From an uncultured Ulvibacter sp. (GTDB lineage: Bacteria > Bacteroidota > Bacteroidia > Flavobacteriales > Flavobacteriaceae), in the NCBI GenBank assembly GCA_938083445.1, contig CALKCP010000019.1:1-64000 (forward strand): a stretch of 64,000 bases of DNA. Direction: 5' to 3'. Position numbers and translations under genes: made by a program. This document shows, one piece after another, positions 15,786 to 24,021 of this stretch; positions within the stretch are counted from its first letter, which is position 1; every line of letters starts with the position of its first letter. Under the pieces are notes generated by a model. That model was not told where the DNA came from, searched no databases, and saw nothing but the letters and a program-made list of their open reading frames with translations.

Positions 15786-16655
15786 ATGGCCTGGTTTAAA
15801 AGAACAAAAAAAGGAATTCAAACGCTTACCGAAGACAAAAAAGATGTCCCTAAAGGTCTTTGGTATAAATCGCCTACCGGAAAAATAGTTGACTCCGAAC
15901 AACTTGAAAAAAACTTTTATGTAAGCCCAGAAGACGGCTATCACGTGAGGATTGGAAGCAAAGAATATTTTGAAATACTTTTTGATGACAATAAGTTCAA
16001 GGAACTCGATAAAAACTTAAGTTCAAAAGATCCATTAAAATTTGAGGATAATAAAAAATACTCCACGCGACTTAAAGATGCCATGGAGAAAACAGGTCTC
16101 AAGGATGCTGTTCGGACAGCGGTTGGAAAATCTAATGGAGAAAATCTTGTCATTGCATGTATGGATTTCAGCTTCATTGGAGGTTCTATGGGAAGTGTCG
16201 TTGGAGAAAAAATTGCACGCGCTGCTGCACACTCGCTCAAACACAAAATACCATTGCTTATCATCTCTAAAAGTGGCGGTGCCCGAATGATGGAGGCGGC
16301 CCTTTCTTTAATGCAATTAGCAAAAACCAGTGCGCGATTAGCACAGTTGGCAGATGCCGGCATACCTTATATTTCATTGTGTACGGACCCAACAACTGGA
16401 GGAACTACCGCATCCTTTGCGATGCTAGGTGATATTAACATTAGTGAACCTGGAGCACTCATTGGTTTTGCAGGCCCACGCGTAGTAAGAGATACAACAG
16501 GAAAGGAACTTCCAGAAGGATTTCAGACAGCTGAATTTTTACTAGAACATGGTTTTTTAGACTTTATTACACCACGTCATGAACTGAAAGCCAATATTAA
16601 CAAGTACTTAGATTTAATATTAAATCGACCTTTAAGAGATAAAATAGCGTACTAA
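15786..16655 (+). CDS. accD: Acetyl-CoA carboxylase carboxyltransferase beta subunit, zinc ribbon lost
   Basis: AccD is the beta half of the carboxyltransferase that moves CO2 from carboxybiotin to acetyl-CoA to make malonyl-CoA for fatty-acid synthesis. The 289 residues carry the crotonase-fold signatures [39 protein letters not shown] and [21 protein letters not shown]. The family's N-terminal zinc ribbon (two CxxC) is degenerate: at the matching places there are Ser29-Pro-Thr and Ser47-Pro-Glu-Asp50. I start at MAWFKR (15786), the usual N-terminus; an in-frame ATG at 15753 would add 11 residues. It is downstream of fbaA. AccA, AccB and AccC are not in the window. Confidence 0.93.
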   Translation: MAWFKRTKKGIQTLTEDKKDVPKGLWYKSPTGKIVDSEQLEKNFYVSPEDGYHVRIGSKEYFEILFDDNKFKELDKNLSSKDPLKFEDNKKYSTRLKDAMEKTGLKDAVRTAVGKSNGENLVIACMDFSFIGGSMGSVVGEKIARAAAHSLKHKIPLLIISKSGGARMMEAALSLMQLAKTSARLAQLADAGIPYISLCTDPTTGGTTASFAMLGDINISEPGALIGFAGPRVVRDTTGKELPEGFQTAEFLLEHGFLDFITPRHELKANINKYLDLILNRPLRDKIAY

Positions 16656-16734
16656 AAACACAAAAACTATTCAACGAGTATGCTTCTATTGTTAATTAGG
16701 CAACCCCAACATGTAAAATATAAATGAAAATTTG

Positions 16735-16742
16735 TATTTTTG
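16735..16742 (+). promoter_or_regulatory. -7 box of rpsO
   Basis: TATTTTTG, a full TAnnTTTG match, is 55 bases before the rpsO ATG. The leader holds a short hairpin, CCTCG (16745-16749) with CGAGG (16758-16762). Confidence 0.55.
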
Positions 16743-16797
16743 CGCCTCGATTATCAACGAGGTAATCATACATAATAATTATTTAAGTAATATTGGA

Positions 16798-17067
16798 ATG
16801 TATTTAGACCCAAAAGAGAAAGCAAAAATATTTGCAAAACACGGAAAATCAGCTACCGATACTGGTACTGCCGAAGGACAAATTGCCTTATTCACATACC
16901 GAATAGAGCATTTAACAAAACACCTTAAAGCCAATCACAAAGATTACAATACCGAAAGATCTTTGGTGATGCTAGTAGGAAAACGTCGTTCACTTTTAGA
17001 TTATCTTATGAAAAAAGATGTTTTAAGATACCGTGCTATTGTCAAAAAATTATCATTACGTAAGTAA
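16798..17067 (+). CDS. rpsO: 30S ribosomal protein S15
   Basis: S15 is a primary binder of the central domain of 16S rRNA and helps form the subunit bridge. Starting at the ATG at 16798 gives 89 residues, the exact usual length; the longer frame adds 22 residues upstream of the conserved start. Markers are HGKSATDTGTAEGQIALFTYRI (residues 13-34), LTKHLKANHKDYNTERSLVMLVGKRR and LDYLMKKDVLRYR. It has its own promoter and terminator. In other bacteria S15 represses its own mRNA through a structured leader; the short leader hairpin here could serve that, but this is not shown. Confidence 0.97.
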   Translation: MYLDPKEKAKIFAKHGKSATDTGTAEGQIALFTYRIEHLTKHLKANHKDYNTERSLVMLVGKRRSLLDYLMKKDVLRYRAIVKKLSLRK

Positions 17068-17074
17068 TATATGG

Positions 17075-17103
17075 TATGGGGGCAGTTTGCCCCCATATTT
17101 TTT
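17075..17103 (+). terminator. Terminator of rpsO
   Basis: TATGGGGGC (17075-17083) pairs perfectly with GCCCCCATA (17089-17097) across a five-base loop, followed by seven T broken only by position. It lies seven bases after the stop codon. Confidence 0.9.
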
Positions 17104-17153
17104 ACCAGAAATCTATAACCCTGCCCGAAAAGGAGGATTTCTTAATTAAAGAT

Positions 17154-17341
17154 TATTTTTGTTTTCCGCCAGTTTGGGCACTGGAGGTAAATTAAAAAAT
17201 TACAGAAAAGCTACCCTAAGGTTTTTCATTGGTCAACCACAACAACACAACTTTCGATCGAAACACGATCGATGACCAAGATGAACTCCGCTAAGATAGC
17301 CATTAGATACTAATGGAATGAAGCGGTTAAAGAAGAACAAA
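17154..17341 (+). promoter_or_regulatory. pnp promoter box and structured 5' leader
   Basis: TATTTTTG at 17154-17161 is followed by about 180 bases before the pnp ATG. This leader contains TTGGTCA (17229-17235) pairing with TGACCAA (17273-17279), and inside it the palindrome TTTCGATCGAAA (17252-17263) plus a second CGATCG (17266-17271). Next comes CCGCT (17288-17292) with AGCGG (17322-17326), enclosing CCATTA/TAATGG (17300-17305/17311-17316). It resembles an RNA leader for autoregulation, as is known for pnp in enterobacteria, where RNase III and PNPase act on a leader stem. Confidence 0.5.
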
Positions 17342-19555
17342 ATGATACCTAAAGTATTTAGAGAGGTCATAGACCTCGGTGATGGTAGAGAAATCTCCAT
17401 CGAAACCGGAAAATTAGCAAAACAGGCACATGGATCTGTAGTGGTTCAGTCTGGAAAATGTATGCTCCTTTGTACCGTAGTTTCAAACTACGAACAAAAA
17501 GACTTACCATTCTTACCATTAACAGTAGACTATCGCGAGAAATTTGCGGCAGCCGGACGTTATCCTGGTGGATTCTTTAAAAGAGAAGCAAGACCAAGTG
17601 ATGGAGAAGTATTAACTATGCGTTTAGTGGATCGTGTACTACGTCCATTATTCCCGAAAGATTACAGCGCTGAAACGCAGGTAATGATTCAATTAATGTC
17701 TCATGATGATGACGTGATGCCAGAAGCTATGGCAGGTTTAGCTGCTTCTGCTGCTATCCAACTATCCGATTTCCCATTTGAATGTGCTATTTCTGAAGCA
17801 AGAGTAGGACGAATAGATGGTAAATTTATCATCAACCCAACGAGAGCACAATTAGAAGAGTCGGACATCGATATGATGATTGGTGCTTCTGCAGATTCTG
17901 TAATGATGGTAGAGGGTGAAATGGATGAGATTTCTGAAGAAGAAATGATAGAAGCCATTCAATTTGCTCATGAAGCTATTAAACTACAAATTGATGCACA
18001 ACATCGTTTGGCTGATGCCGCGGGCAGAAAAGAAGTTCGTGAGTATGACGGCGCTGCTGAAAACAAAGATTTAGAGAAGACAGTACACGATATGGCTTAT
18101 GATAAAGTCTATGCAGTTGCAAAAGCTGGTTCTTCAAAGCAAGAACGTACTGCTGCATTTGCTAATATCAAAGCCGAAGTAAAAGCATCCTTCTCAGAAG
18201 AAGAATTAGAAGAACACGGTGGTTTAGTTTCCGACTACTATCGCAAAGCTGAAAAAGCTGCTGTTCGTGACCTTACGGTTAACGAAGGCCTGCGTTTAGA
18301 TGGTCGTAAGACTGACGAAGTACGTGACATCTGGTGTGAGATTGATTATTTACCATCTGTGCACGGTTCTGCCGTTTTTACACGTGGGGAAACTCAAGCA
18401 CTTGCAACAGTAACTCTAGGAACATCTAGAGATGCAAATAAAATTGACATGCCATCTTTTGAAGGAGAAGAGAATTTCTACCTTCATTATAACTTCCCTC
18501 CTTTTTGTACAGGTGAAGCAAGACCTATTCGTGGAACCTCTCGTAGAGAAGTAGGTCACGGTAACCTTGCACAGCGTGGTCTTAAAGGAATGATTCCAGA
18601 TGATTGCCCTTACACAGTTCGTGTAGTATCTGAAGTATTAGAATCTAACGGTTCTTCTTCTATGGCAACTGTTTGTGCTGGAACAATGGCTATGATGGAT
18701 GCAGGTATCCAAATGATCAAGCCAGTTTCTGGTATCGCAATGGGATTAATCTCAGATGCAGAATCTGGAAAATATGCAGTATTATCTGATATTCTTGGAG
18801 ATGAAGATCACCTAGGAGATATGGACTTTAAAGTAACTGGAACGGCAGACGGTATTACGGCTTGTCAGATGGACATTAAAGTAAAAGGATTAAGCTATGA
18901 GATTCTTGTGGCTGCTTTAAAACAGGCAAGAGATGGACGTATTCACATCCTTGGAAAATTAACCGATGCAATCGCTGCACCTCGAGAAGATGTAAAAGAA
19001 TACGCTCCTAAAATGGTAGGTGTTCGTATTCCAAACGAATTTATTGGTGCGTTAATTGGACCAGGAGGAAAAGTGATACAAGAACTTCAAAAAGAAACCG
19101 GATGTACGATTGTTATAAACGAAGATCCCGTAACTGAAGAAGGTATTGTTGAAATCTTAGGAACAGGACAAGAAGGAATCAATGCTGTATTAGCGAAGAT
19201 TGATTCTATTACGTTCAAACCTGATGTAGGGTCTATTTACGAAGTGAAAGTGATCAAAATGTTAGATTTTGGTGCTGTTGTTGAGTATATGGAAGCTCCA
19301 GGAAACGAAGTATTACTGCACGTATCTGAGTTAGCTTGGGAACGTACTGAAAACGTAAGCGATGTGGTAAACATGGGCGATGTGTTTGATGTAAAATACT
19401 TCGGTCTAGACAAACGTACTCGCAAGGACAAAGTGTCTCGTAAGGCCTTATTAGACAAGCCAGAAGGATATGTAGCACCTAAGCCAAGAGAAGATCGTGG
19501 TGGACGTGATAATAATCGCGGTAGAGATAATCGTGGTAGAGATAGTAGAAGATAG
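17342..19555 (+). CDS. pnp: Polyribonucleotide nucleotidyltransferase (PNPase)
   Basis: PNPase degrades RNA 3' to 5' with phosphate, releasing nucleoside diphosphates. It acts in mRNA turnover, often with RNase E/Y and a helicase. The 737 residues show the family order: RNase PH domain 1 ([18 protein letters not shown] at the start), linker helices, RNase PH domain 2 (about 315-545, with [20 protein letters not shown] and [19 protein letters not shown]), KH domain ([18 protein letters not shown], about 562-579), and S1 domain ([21 protein letters not shown], about 630-700). An Arg/Gly/Asp-rich tail ([12 protein letters not shown]) follows. The ATG at 17342 (MIPKVF) is the family start. A long structured leader precedes it. 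Confidence 0.97.
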   Translation: MIPKVFREVIDLGDGREISIETGKLAKQAHGSVVVQSGKCMLLCTVVSNYEQKDLPFLPLTVDYREKFAAAGRYPGGFFKREARPSDGEVLTMRLVDRVLRPLFPKDYSAETQVMIQLMSHDDDVMPEAMAGLAASAAIQLSDFPFECAISEARVGRIDGKFIINPTRAQLEESDIDMMIGASADSVMMVEGEMDEISEEEMIEAIQFAHEAIKLQIDAQHRLADAAGRKEVREYDGAAENKDLEKTVHDMAYDKVYAVAKAGSSKQERTAAFANIKAEVKASFSEEELEEHGGLVSDYYRKAEKAAVRDLTVNEGLRLDGRKTDEVRDIWCEIDYLPSVHGSAVFTRGETQALATVTLGTSRDANKIDMPSFEGEENFYLHYNFPPFCTGEARPIRGTSRREVGHGNLAQRGLKGMIPDDCPYTVRVVSEVLESNGSSSMATVCAGTMAMMDAGIQMIKPVSGIAMGLISDAESGKYAVLSDILGDEDHLGDMDFKVTGTADGITACQMDIKVKGLSYEILVAALKQARDGRIHILGKLTDAIAAPREDVKEYAPKMVGVRIPNEFIGALIGPGGKVIQELQKETGCTIVINEDPVTEEGIVEILGTGQEGINAVLAKIDSITFKPDVGSIYEVKVIKMLDFGAVVEYMEAPGNEVLLHVSELAWERTENVSDVVNMGDVFDVKYFGLDKRTRKDKVSRKALLDKPEGYVAPKPREDRGGRDNNRGRDNRGRDSRR

Positions 19556-19590
19556 AAAACGAGATTCGAATTTCTCCTTTTCAATATAAT

Positions 19591-19619
19591 AAACGCCTCC
19601 AAGTTGGGGGCGTTTTTTT
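19591..19619 (+). terminator. Terminator of pnp
   Basis: AAACGCCTCC (19591-19600) pairs with GGGGGCGTTT (19606-19615; one T-G pair) and is followed by seven T from 19613 on. Confidence 0.85.
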
Positions 19620-19800
19620 GTTCTATCTTCTTTTACTTAAACTATCTAACTTTATTTTAAAAGCGAACCTTAAAAGTAAAACATGTGATGCACGATCAAT
19701 ACTACCTCAGATTTATTTGAATTTAATAGTCTTCTTGTAACTTTTAGTAAATTTCTACGTATCATTAAGTAGACAGCACAAACAAACACTCAATTTCTAC

Positions 19801-20664
19801 ATGAGACAACTTAAAATAACCAAGCAGGTTACCAACAGAGATTCAGCCTCCTTAGACAAATACCTTCAAGAAATTGGAAAAGTTGACTTAATCACTGCTG
19901 AAGAAGAAGTAGAACTAGCACAGCGCATCAAAAAAGGTGATCATTCGGCTTTGGAAGAACTCACCAAAGCAAATTTACGTTTTGTAGTATCGGTATCTAA
20001 GCAATATCAAAACCAGGGCTTAACTTTATCAGATTTGATAAATGAAGGAAATTTAGGACTTATAAAAGCCGCAGGACGCTTTGACGATACCCGAGGCTTT
20101 CGTTTTATCTCTTACGCTGTTTGGTGGATTCGCCAATCGATTCTTCAAGCCTTAGCCGAACAGTCTCGCGTCGTGCGTCTTCCTTTAAATAAAATTGGAA
20201 GTATCAACAAAATTAATAAGATGTACGCTTTCTTGGAGCAGTCGAAGGAGCGCCCTCCTTCTGCTGAAGAAATCGCAAAAGAGTTGGACATGACTATAAA
20301 TGACGTGAAGGAGTCCATGAAAAACGCCGGACGTCATGTATCTATGGATGCTCCCCTAGTGCAGGGTGAGGATTCAAATTTATACGATGTTCTGCGAAGT
20401 GGAGAATCTCCAAATCCAGATCGTTCACTGCTAGACGAGTCGCTGCGCACAGAAATTAAAAGGGCATTAGACACCTTAACACCCCGAGAAGCAGATGTTG
20501 TACGCCTGTACTTTGGCCTGGTAAATCAACAACCCATGACACTGGAAGAAATAGGTGAAACTATTGACTTAACGCGCGAACGCGTGCGACAAATAAAAGA
20601 AAAAGCAATTAGGAGGCTTAAACACACCTCAAGAAGTAAAATATTAATGACTTATTTAGGCTAG
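19801..20664 (+). CDS. rpoD: Primary sigma-70 factor RpoD (short Bacteroidota form)
   Basis: This is the housekeeping sigma factor, 287 residues, with regions 1.2 to 4.2 but no long region 1.1, as is usual in Bacteroidota. Readable parts are region 1.2 ([24 protein letters not shown] cut here), region 2 ([45 protein letters not shown]), region 3 ([27 protein letters not shown]), and region 4 ([34 protein letters not shown]). Its family recognises TTG/TAnnTTTG promoters, which fits the boxes found throughout this window. It stands alone between pnp and rpe. I could not find a clear -7 box for it. Confidence 0.96.
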   Translation: MRQLKITKQVTNRDSASLDKYLQEIGKVDLITAEEEVELAQRIKKGDHSALEELTKANLRFVVSVSKQYQNQGLTLSDLINEGNLGLIKAAGRFDDTRGFRFISYAVWWIRQSILQALAEQSRVVRLPLNKIGSINKINKMYAFLEQSKERPPSAEEIAKELDMTINDVKESMKNAGRHVSMDAPLVQGEDSNLYDVLRSGESPNPDRSLLDESLRTEIKRALDTLTPREADVVRLYFGLVNQQPMTLEEIGETIDLTRERVRQIKEKAIRRLKHTSRSKILMTYLG

Positions 20665-20831
20665 TTTTATCGACCCTAACCCTGAGCATTGCTGAACTTC
20701 GCTAGCCCATAATACCTTTTTTTTGGATTAACGAATGACCTCAGGCCGATTAGACGCGGTTTTTTATCGCTTGAAATAATAAGTGCTTTCATTTGATTCA
20801 TTGGTTATCATAACAAATCCTATGTAATTAG

Positions 20832-20839
20832 TACCTTTG
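20832..20839 (+). promoter_or_regulatory. -7 box of rpe
   Basis: TACCTTTG matches TAnnTTTG, 17 bases before the rpe ATG; no TTG at correct spacing. Confidence 0.5.
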
Positions 20840-20856
20840 CAAAAACTAAATACGCA

Positions 20857-21519
20857 ATGGCCAATACAATCATAGCTCCTTCTTTACTTGCTGCAGATTT
20901 CGCAAACCTTCAACGTGATATTGAAATGATAAACAATAGTGACGCCGATTGGTTTCACATCGACGTAATGGACGGAGTCTTTGTTCCGAATATTTCCTTC
21001 GGAATGCCGGTAATAAAGGCAATTGCTAAACATGCCAAAAAAACCTTGGACGTACATTTAATGATTGTTGAGCCCGATCGTTACATCAAGGCTTTTGCAG
21101 ATTTAGGCTGTGATATACTTACCGTTCATTACGAAGCCTGCACGCATTTACATCGCTCATTACAAGCCATTAAAGCGGAAGGTATGCAAGCTGGAGTGGC
21201 CTTAAACCCCCATACCAACATATCGCTATTAGAAGACACTATACAAGACATTGATATGGTTTGTTTAATGAGTGTAAATCCAGGATTTGGAGGGCAAAGC
21301 TTTATTGAGAATACCTACGACAAAGTAAAACAGCTTCGGAAACTAATTGACTCAAAAGGCGCAGCAACCAAAATAGAAATCGACGGAGGTGTAACTGATA
21401 AAAATGCAAGGCAATTAGCAGAAGCAGGGGCAGACGTTCTGGTAGCTGGTAGCCATGTTTTTAAAGCAAGTAGTCCCTCTGAGACGATAGTGAGGTTAAA
21501 GGAGCTCACTGCGCTTTAA
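20857..21519 (+). CDS. rpe: Ribulose-phosphate 3-epimerase
   Basis: Rpe interconverts ribulose 5-phosphate and xylulose 5-phosphate in the non-oxidative pentose phosphate pathway. The 220 residues form a TIM barrel with the expected motifs: IIAPSLLAADFANL at the start, WFHIDVMDGVFVPNISFG (32-49; His34 metal ligand and Asp36 catalytic/metal residue), LDVHLMIVEPD (about 64-74), MSVNPGFGGQSF (about 138-149), and KIEIDGGV with the second catalytic Asp (about 175). It is a single gene with its own promoter, convergent with the permease gene. Confidence 0.96.
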   Translation: MANTIIAPSLLAADFANLQRDIEMINNSDADWFHIDVMDGVFVPNISFGMPVIKAIAKHAKKTLDVHLMIVEPDRYIKAFADLGCDILTVHYEACTHLHRSLQAIKAEGMQAGVALNPHTNISLLEDTIQDIDMVCLMSVNPGFGGQSFIENTYDKVKQLRKLIDSKGAATKIEIDGGVTDKNARQLAEAGADVLVAGSHVFKASSPSETIVRLKELTAL

Positions 21520-21559
21520 ATTAGCCTGGTTAATCGAATACAACTAACACTTTCTGGTT

Positions 21560-22360
21560 TTAGGCTGAGAATTCTCGAATTATGATATAAATCCCCATTA
21601 GGAGTACAAACCAACCAAAACCTTTCTTTAGGTTTTTTCCTTCAATAAATTTAGAAAGCCAAGTCCCGACAAGAATCCCGACAACAGAAAGCCCTGTAAA
21701 GAATAATAAAAAAGGCCAATCAATTTCCATATTTTCGACGTCCCCAATAAAACCTATTAGTGATTTAATCGCAATTATGAGCAAGGAGGTGGCTACCGCC
21801 TTTTTCATTGGTAATTTTGCTAGTATAACTAAGGCAGGAATAATAAGAAATCCACCACCTGCACCAATCAGTCCCGTAAATACTCCTATTAGAAGACCTT
21901 CAATAATGATAAGCGGGTAATTATACTGTACGGTACCCCCTTCGACATTTTCTTTCGAATTCGACCTAATCATGGAAAATGAAACAACCAACATAAGAAT
22001 GGCAAAAAACAACATCAGACCAACATCCTTTGTCAACGTAAAGTCTCTAACGGAAAACAGATTTTCTGGAATGGCAGGTACTATGAATTTCCTTGTTACA
22101 TAGACAGCAACAAGTGCCGGAGTTGCAAAAACAATAGCAGTTCTATAATCCACAAGGCCTTTCTTCATATTCTGAAATGCTCCTACAAAAGATGCAGAAC
22201 CAACTACAAATAAAGAATAGGCAGTGGCAGTCACTGGCGTAATAGACATTAGGTACACAAATACCGGAACGGTTAAAATAGAACCTCCGCCCCCTACTAA
22301 GCCTAAAACAACGCCCATAATAAAAGCGCCAACAAACCCTAATAATTCTAATAGATCCAT
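21560..22360 (-). CDS. TauE/SafE (DUF81) family membrane permease
   Basis: The product is a polytopic inner-membrane protein of 266 residues with about eight hydrophobic segments in two homologous halves. Each half starts with the glycine-rich family motif: FIMGVVLGLVGGGGSILTVP (13-32) and GVFTGLIGAGGGFLIIPA (about 155-172). TauE/SafE proteins are proposed to export sulfite, sulfoacetate or related sulfur anions, though many are uncharacterised. The neighbouring Crp/Fnr regulator with a cysteine cluster fits a link to sulfur or thiol stress, which is inference. A TAnnTTTG box on the minus strand lies 19 bases upstream, so it is probably transcribed on its own. Confidence 0.88.
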   Translation of the reverse strand: MDLLELLGFVGAFIMGVVLGLVGGGGSILTVPVFVYLMSITPVTATAYSLFVVGSASFVGAFQNMKKGLVDYRTAIVFATPALVAVYVTRKFIVPAIPENLFSVRDFTLTKDVGLMLFFAILMLVVSFSMIRSNSKENVEGGTVQYNYPLIIIEGLLIGVFTGLIGAGGGFLIIPALVILAKLPMKKAVATSLLIIAIKSLIGFIGDVENMEIDWPFLLFFTGLSVVGILVGTWLSKFIEGKNLKKGFGWFVLLMGIYIIIREFSA

Positions 22361-22378
22361 TTATAGTATTTCGTTCGA

Positions 22379-22386
22379 CAAAATTA
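22379..22386 (-). promoter_or_regulatory. -7 box of the TauE/SafE permease gene
   Basis: The minus strand reads TAATTTTG, a TAnnTTTG match, 18 bases before the ATG. It lies between the permease start and the regulator's stop codon. Confidence 0.5.
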
Positions 22387-22433
22387 GAAATAATTTTATT
22401 CTTAATAGCACCCTAAGTGACAGGATAAAATTT

Positions 22434-23072
22434 TCAATGTAAACTACTCAAAACCTTAATCTTATTACGATACAACTCAATTTTCCCTAGTTTTTCAAGC
22501 TGTTTTAATAATCTTGAAATAACAACCCTAGAGGTGTGAAGCTCGTACGCTATCTCCTGATGTGTGCTCTGAATTATATTTTCTTTGGTAATCTTTGACT
22601 TTTCCAAAAGATACCTAATAAGTCGTTCGTCCATATTCAAAAAAGCGATACTATCTATCGCTTCAAGCATTTCCTGTAATCTGTTATGATAACTTTGAAA
22701 GGCAAAATTTCTCCAGCCTTTATAGGTGGCAATCCATTCTTCCATTTTATTAATTGGAATCATAACCAGTTTTGTATCCATCTCGGCTACAGCTCTTATA
22801 TCACTTTTAGTGTGCCCCATGCAGCAAGATAATGTTACAGCACAGGTATCTCCTCTCTCTAAGAAATAGAGCAGCAATTCATCGCCATCTTCGTTATACC
22901 TTAAGATTTTTATAGCACCCGAGAGCAATAATGGAATGTACCTTATGTAACTACCAATATCAATAAGGGTGTCACCGCTAGAAAACTCTTTAAAAACACC
23001 AACCTCATTTATTTCATCCAACAAGTCGTCTTCAAAGAGTTGTCCGTAACTTTCTTTTAGCTCCGCAATCAT
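22434..23072 (-). CDS. Crp/Fnr-family transcriptional regulator with cysteine cluster
   Basis: The product has 212 residues: an N-terminal cyclic-nucleotide-binding-fold effector domain (about 20-120), a dimerisation helix, and a C-terminal winged helix-turn-helix (STHQEIAYELHTSRVVISRLL, about 165-186). The effector domain lacks the Arg/Ser pair of the cAMP site. Instead it has Cys77 and Cys83-Cys84 in TCAVTLSCCMGHTKSDIRA, where CRP binds the phosphate of cAMP. This suggests sensing of metal, persulfide or redox state rather than cAMP. It sits between the TauE/SafE permease and a divergent HMA protein, both possible targets. I found no own promoter. Confidence 0.88.
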   Translation of the reverse strand: MIAELKESYGQLFEDDLLDEINEVGVFKEFSSGDTLIDIGSYIRYIPLLLSGAIKILRYNEDGDELLLYFLERGDTCAVTLSCCMGHTKSDIRAVAEMDTKLVMIPINKMEEWIATYKGWRNFAFQSYHNRLQEMLEAIDSIAFLNMDERLIRYLLEKSKITKENIIQSTHQEIAYELHTSRVVISRLLKQLEKLGKIELYRNKIKVLSSLH

Positions 23073-23320
23073 TTGATTGATTTAATAATTAGTATTGAAA
23101 TGAATATATAAAGCTAAACAGAAATTCCTGACACACTAAACTTTTCAACTTAAATTAAATATTTTCATATGCTTTCCTTGTTCAATGGTAGATTACAAGG
23201 TTTTATTGCTACACCAAAATTAATCTCAAAGGAAGACATAGGTATGTTTAAATAAAATAATACCACGAGAAGGGTATAGTGGTGCATAAGAGACGGCTGT
23301 TTTTATGAATTGATTATTCT

Positions 23321-23328
23321 TATCTTTG
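23321..23328 (+). promoter_or_regulatory. -7 box of the HMA protein gene
   Basis: TATCTTTG matches TAnnTTTG and sits 17 bases before the ATG at 23346. It also overlaps the longer in-frame start, supporting the shorter protein. Confidence 0.5.
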
Positions 23329-23345
23329 TTGCAGAACCATACGAT

Positions 23346-23615
23346 ATGAAAACGACGATAATAATACAGAATTTAAAGTGTGCTGGTTGCATGGGCACGA
23401 TCACAAAAAATCTGAATGCCATCCCAGATGTTGCAGAACTACATATTGAATTAGAAGACTCCGCGGTAAGCTATGCCTATACCTCCGAAGAGACTCTAGC
23501 TTTGGTGCAACAAAAACTAGCACATCTAGGATATCCCATTGATGGCGATAAAAACACCTTAGGCAGCAAGGCTAAATCTTACGTTAGCTGTGCTATAGGG
23601 AAGATGGCTTCATAG
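23346..23615 (+). CDS. Small heavy-metal-associated (HMA) domain protein
   Basis: This is an 89-residue cytoplasmic protein of the CopZ/ferredoxin-like fold. The beta-alpha-beta-beta-alpha-beta core starts MKTTIIIQNLKCAGCMGTI, with metal-binding Cys12 and Cys15 in Cys-Ala-Gly-Cys (the family is usually Met-x-Cys-x-x-Cys, but here Leu-Lys precedes the first Cys). A C-terminal extension of about 18 residues carries one further Cys. It probably binds Cu(I) or another soft metal as a chaperone or sensor. No metal ATPase lies beside it. The ATG at 23346 follows a promoter box. It diverges from the Crp/Fnr gene. Confidence 0.85.
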   Translation: MKTTIIIQNLKCAGCMGTITKNLNAIPDVAELHIELEDSAVSYAYTSEETLALVQQKLAHLGYPIDGDKNTLGSKAKSYVSCAIGKMAS

Positions 23616-23696
23616 ATGCACTATTCATCGATATTAAAAAACTCGTACTTATAAATTCAAGCGAGAAACAAACAGGATTACTTACCTGCTGGCGGT

Positions 23697-23880
23697 GATC
23701 CTCTTTGCAAACAAAAAGACCTTTGAAGCTGATGCTTCAGGATTTTTCAAAAACCAAGGATTACATGCGTGATCCCTTAGCGATCCCCTTTGCAAATACA
23801 TAGACCTGCCAGGCTTTTCAGCCTGGGTCTTTTTGTTTAAAAAAATGCCTTTGAAGCTGATGCTTCAGGATTTTTTTAAA
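23697..23880. repeat. Cluster of duplicated terminator-like hairpin modules
   Basis: A 28-base word beginning CCTTTGAAGCTGATGCTTCA occurs at 23720-23747 and again, identical, at 23848-23875; it holds the hairpin TGAAGC-tgat-GCTTCA. A second module, GATCC(T/C)CTTTGCAAA followed by an A-rich stretch and AGACC, occurs near 23697 and near 23783. Together they look like duplicated and decayed transcript-end hairpins next to the tRNA-Arg gene, not mobile DNA. Confidence 0.6.
23802..23836 (+). terminator. Terminator-like hairpin downstream of the HMA gene
   Basis: AGAC-(bulge)-CCAGGC pairs with GCCTGGGTCT around TTTTCA, followed by TTTTTGTTT. It reads as a plus-strand terminator, about 190 bases after the HMA stop. 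Confidence 0.6.
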
Positions 23881-23912
23881 CAAAAAGACCTGCAACTTTC
23901 GTTGCAGGTCTT
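23876..23912 (-). terminator. Terminator of tRNA-Arg
   Basis: AAGACCTGCAAC (23885-23896) and GTTGCAGGTCTT (23901-23912) form a perfect 12-bp stem with a four-base loop. On the minus strand it is followed by TTTGTTT and lies 11 bases past the tRNA 3' end. Confidence 0.9.
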
Positions 23913-23923
23913 AGTGAGTGTAG

Positions 23924-23997
23924 TGACCGCGGAGGGATTCAAACCCCCAACCCTCAGAGCCGAAATCTGATGCGCTATTCAGTTGCGCCACGCGGCC
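23924..23997 (-). tRNA. tRNA-Arg (anticodon TCG)
   Basis: The minus strand folds into a full cloverleaf of 74 bases. The acceptor GGCCGCG pairs with CGCGGTC (one G-U pair). The D-arm holds GCGC-AACTGAATA-GCGC. The anticodon stem is TCAGA/TCTGA with loop TTTCGGC, so the anticodon TCG lies at plus-strand 23961-23963. The T-arm is GGGGG-TTTGAAT-CCCTC. The discriminator is A and CCA is not encoded. It starts 24 bases after the yqeY stop on the same strand, so co-transcription is likely. Confidence 0.95.
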
Positions 23998-24021
23998 TTT
24001 TATTATTAACAGTTCAAATTA

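Noticed and set aside
16732-16797. N-terminal extension of ribosomal protein S15
   Set aside because: The 89-residue form from 16798 matches the family exactly, and the extension begins within the promoter box.
23346-23615. HMA protein as mercury-resistance MerP
   Set aside because: It has no signal peptide, no mer genes nearby, and the motif is Cys-Ala-Gly-Cys in a cytoplasmic CopZ-like layout.
23697-23880. Repeat cluster as an insertion sequence or attachment site beside the tRNA
   Set aside because: No transposase or integrase frame, no copy of the tRNA 3' end, and the repeated words are hairpins of terminator type.
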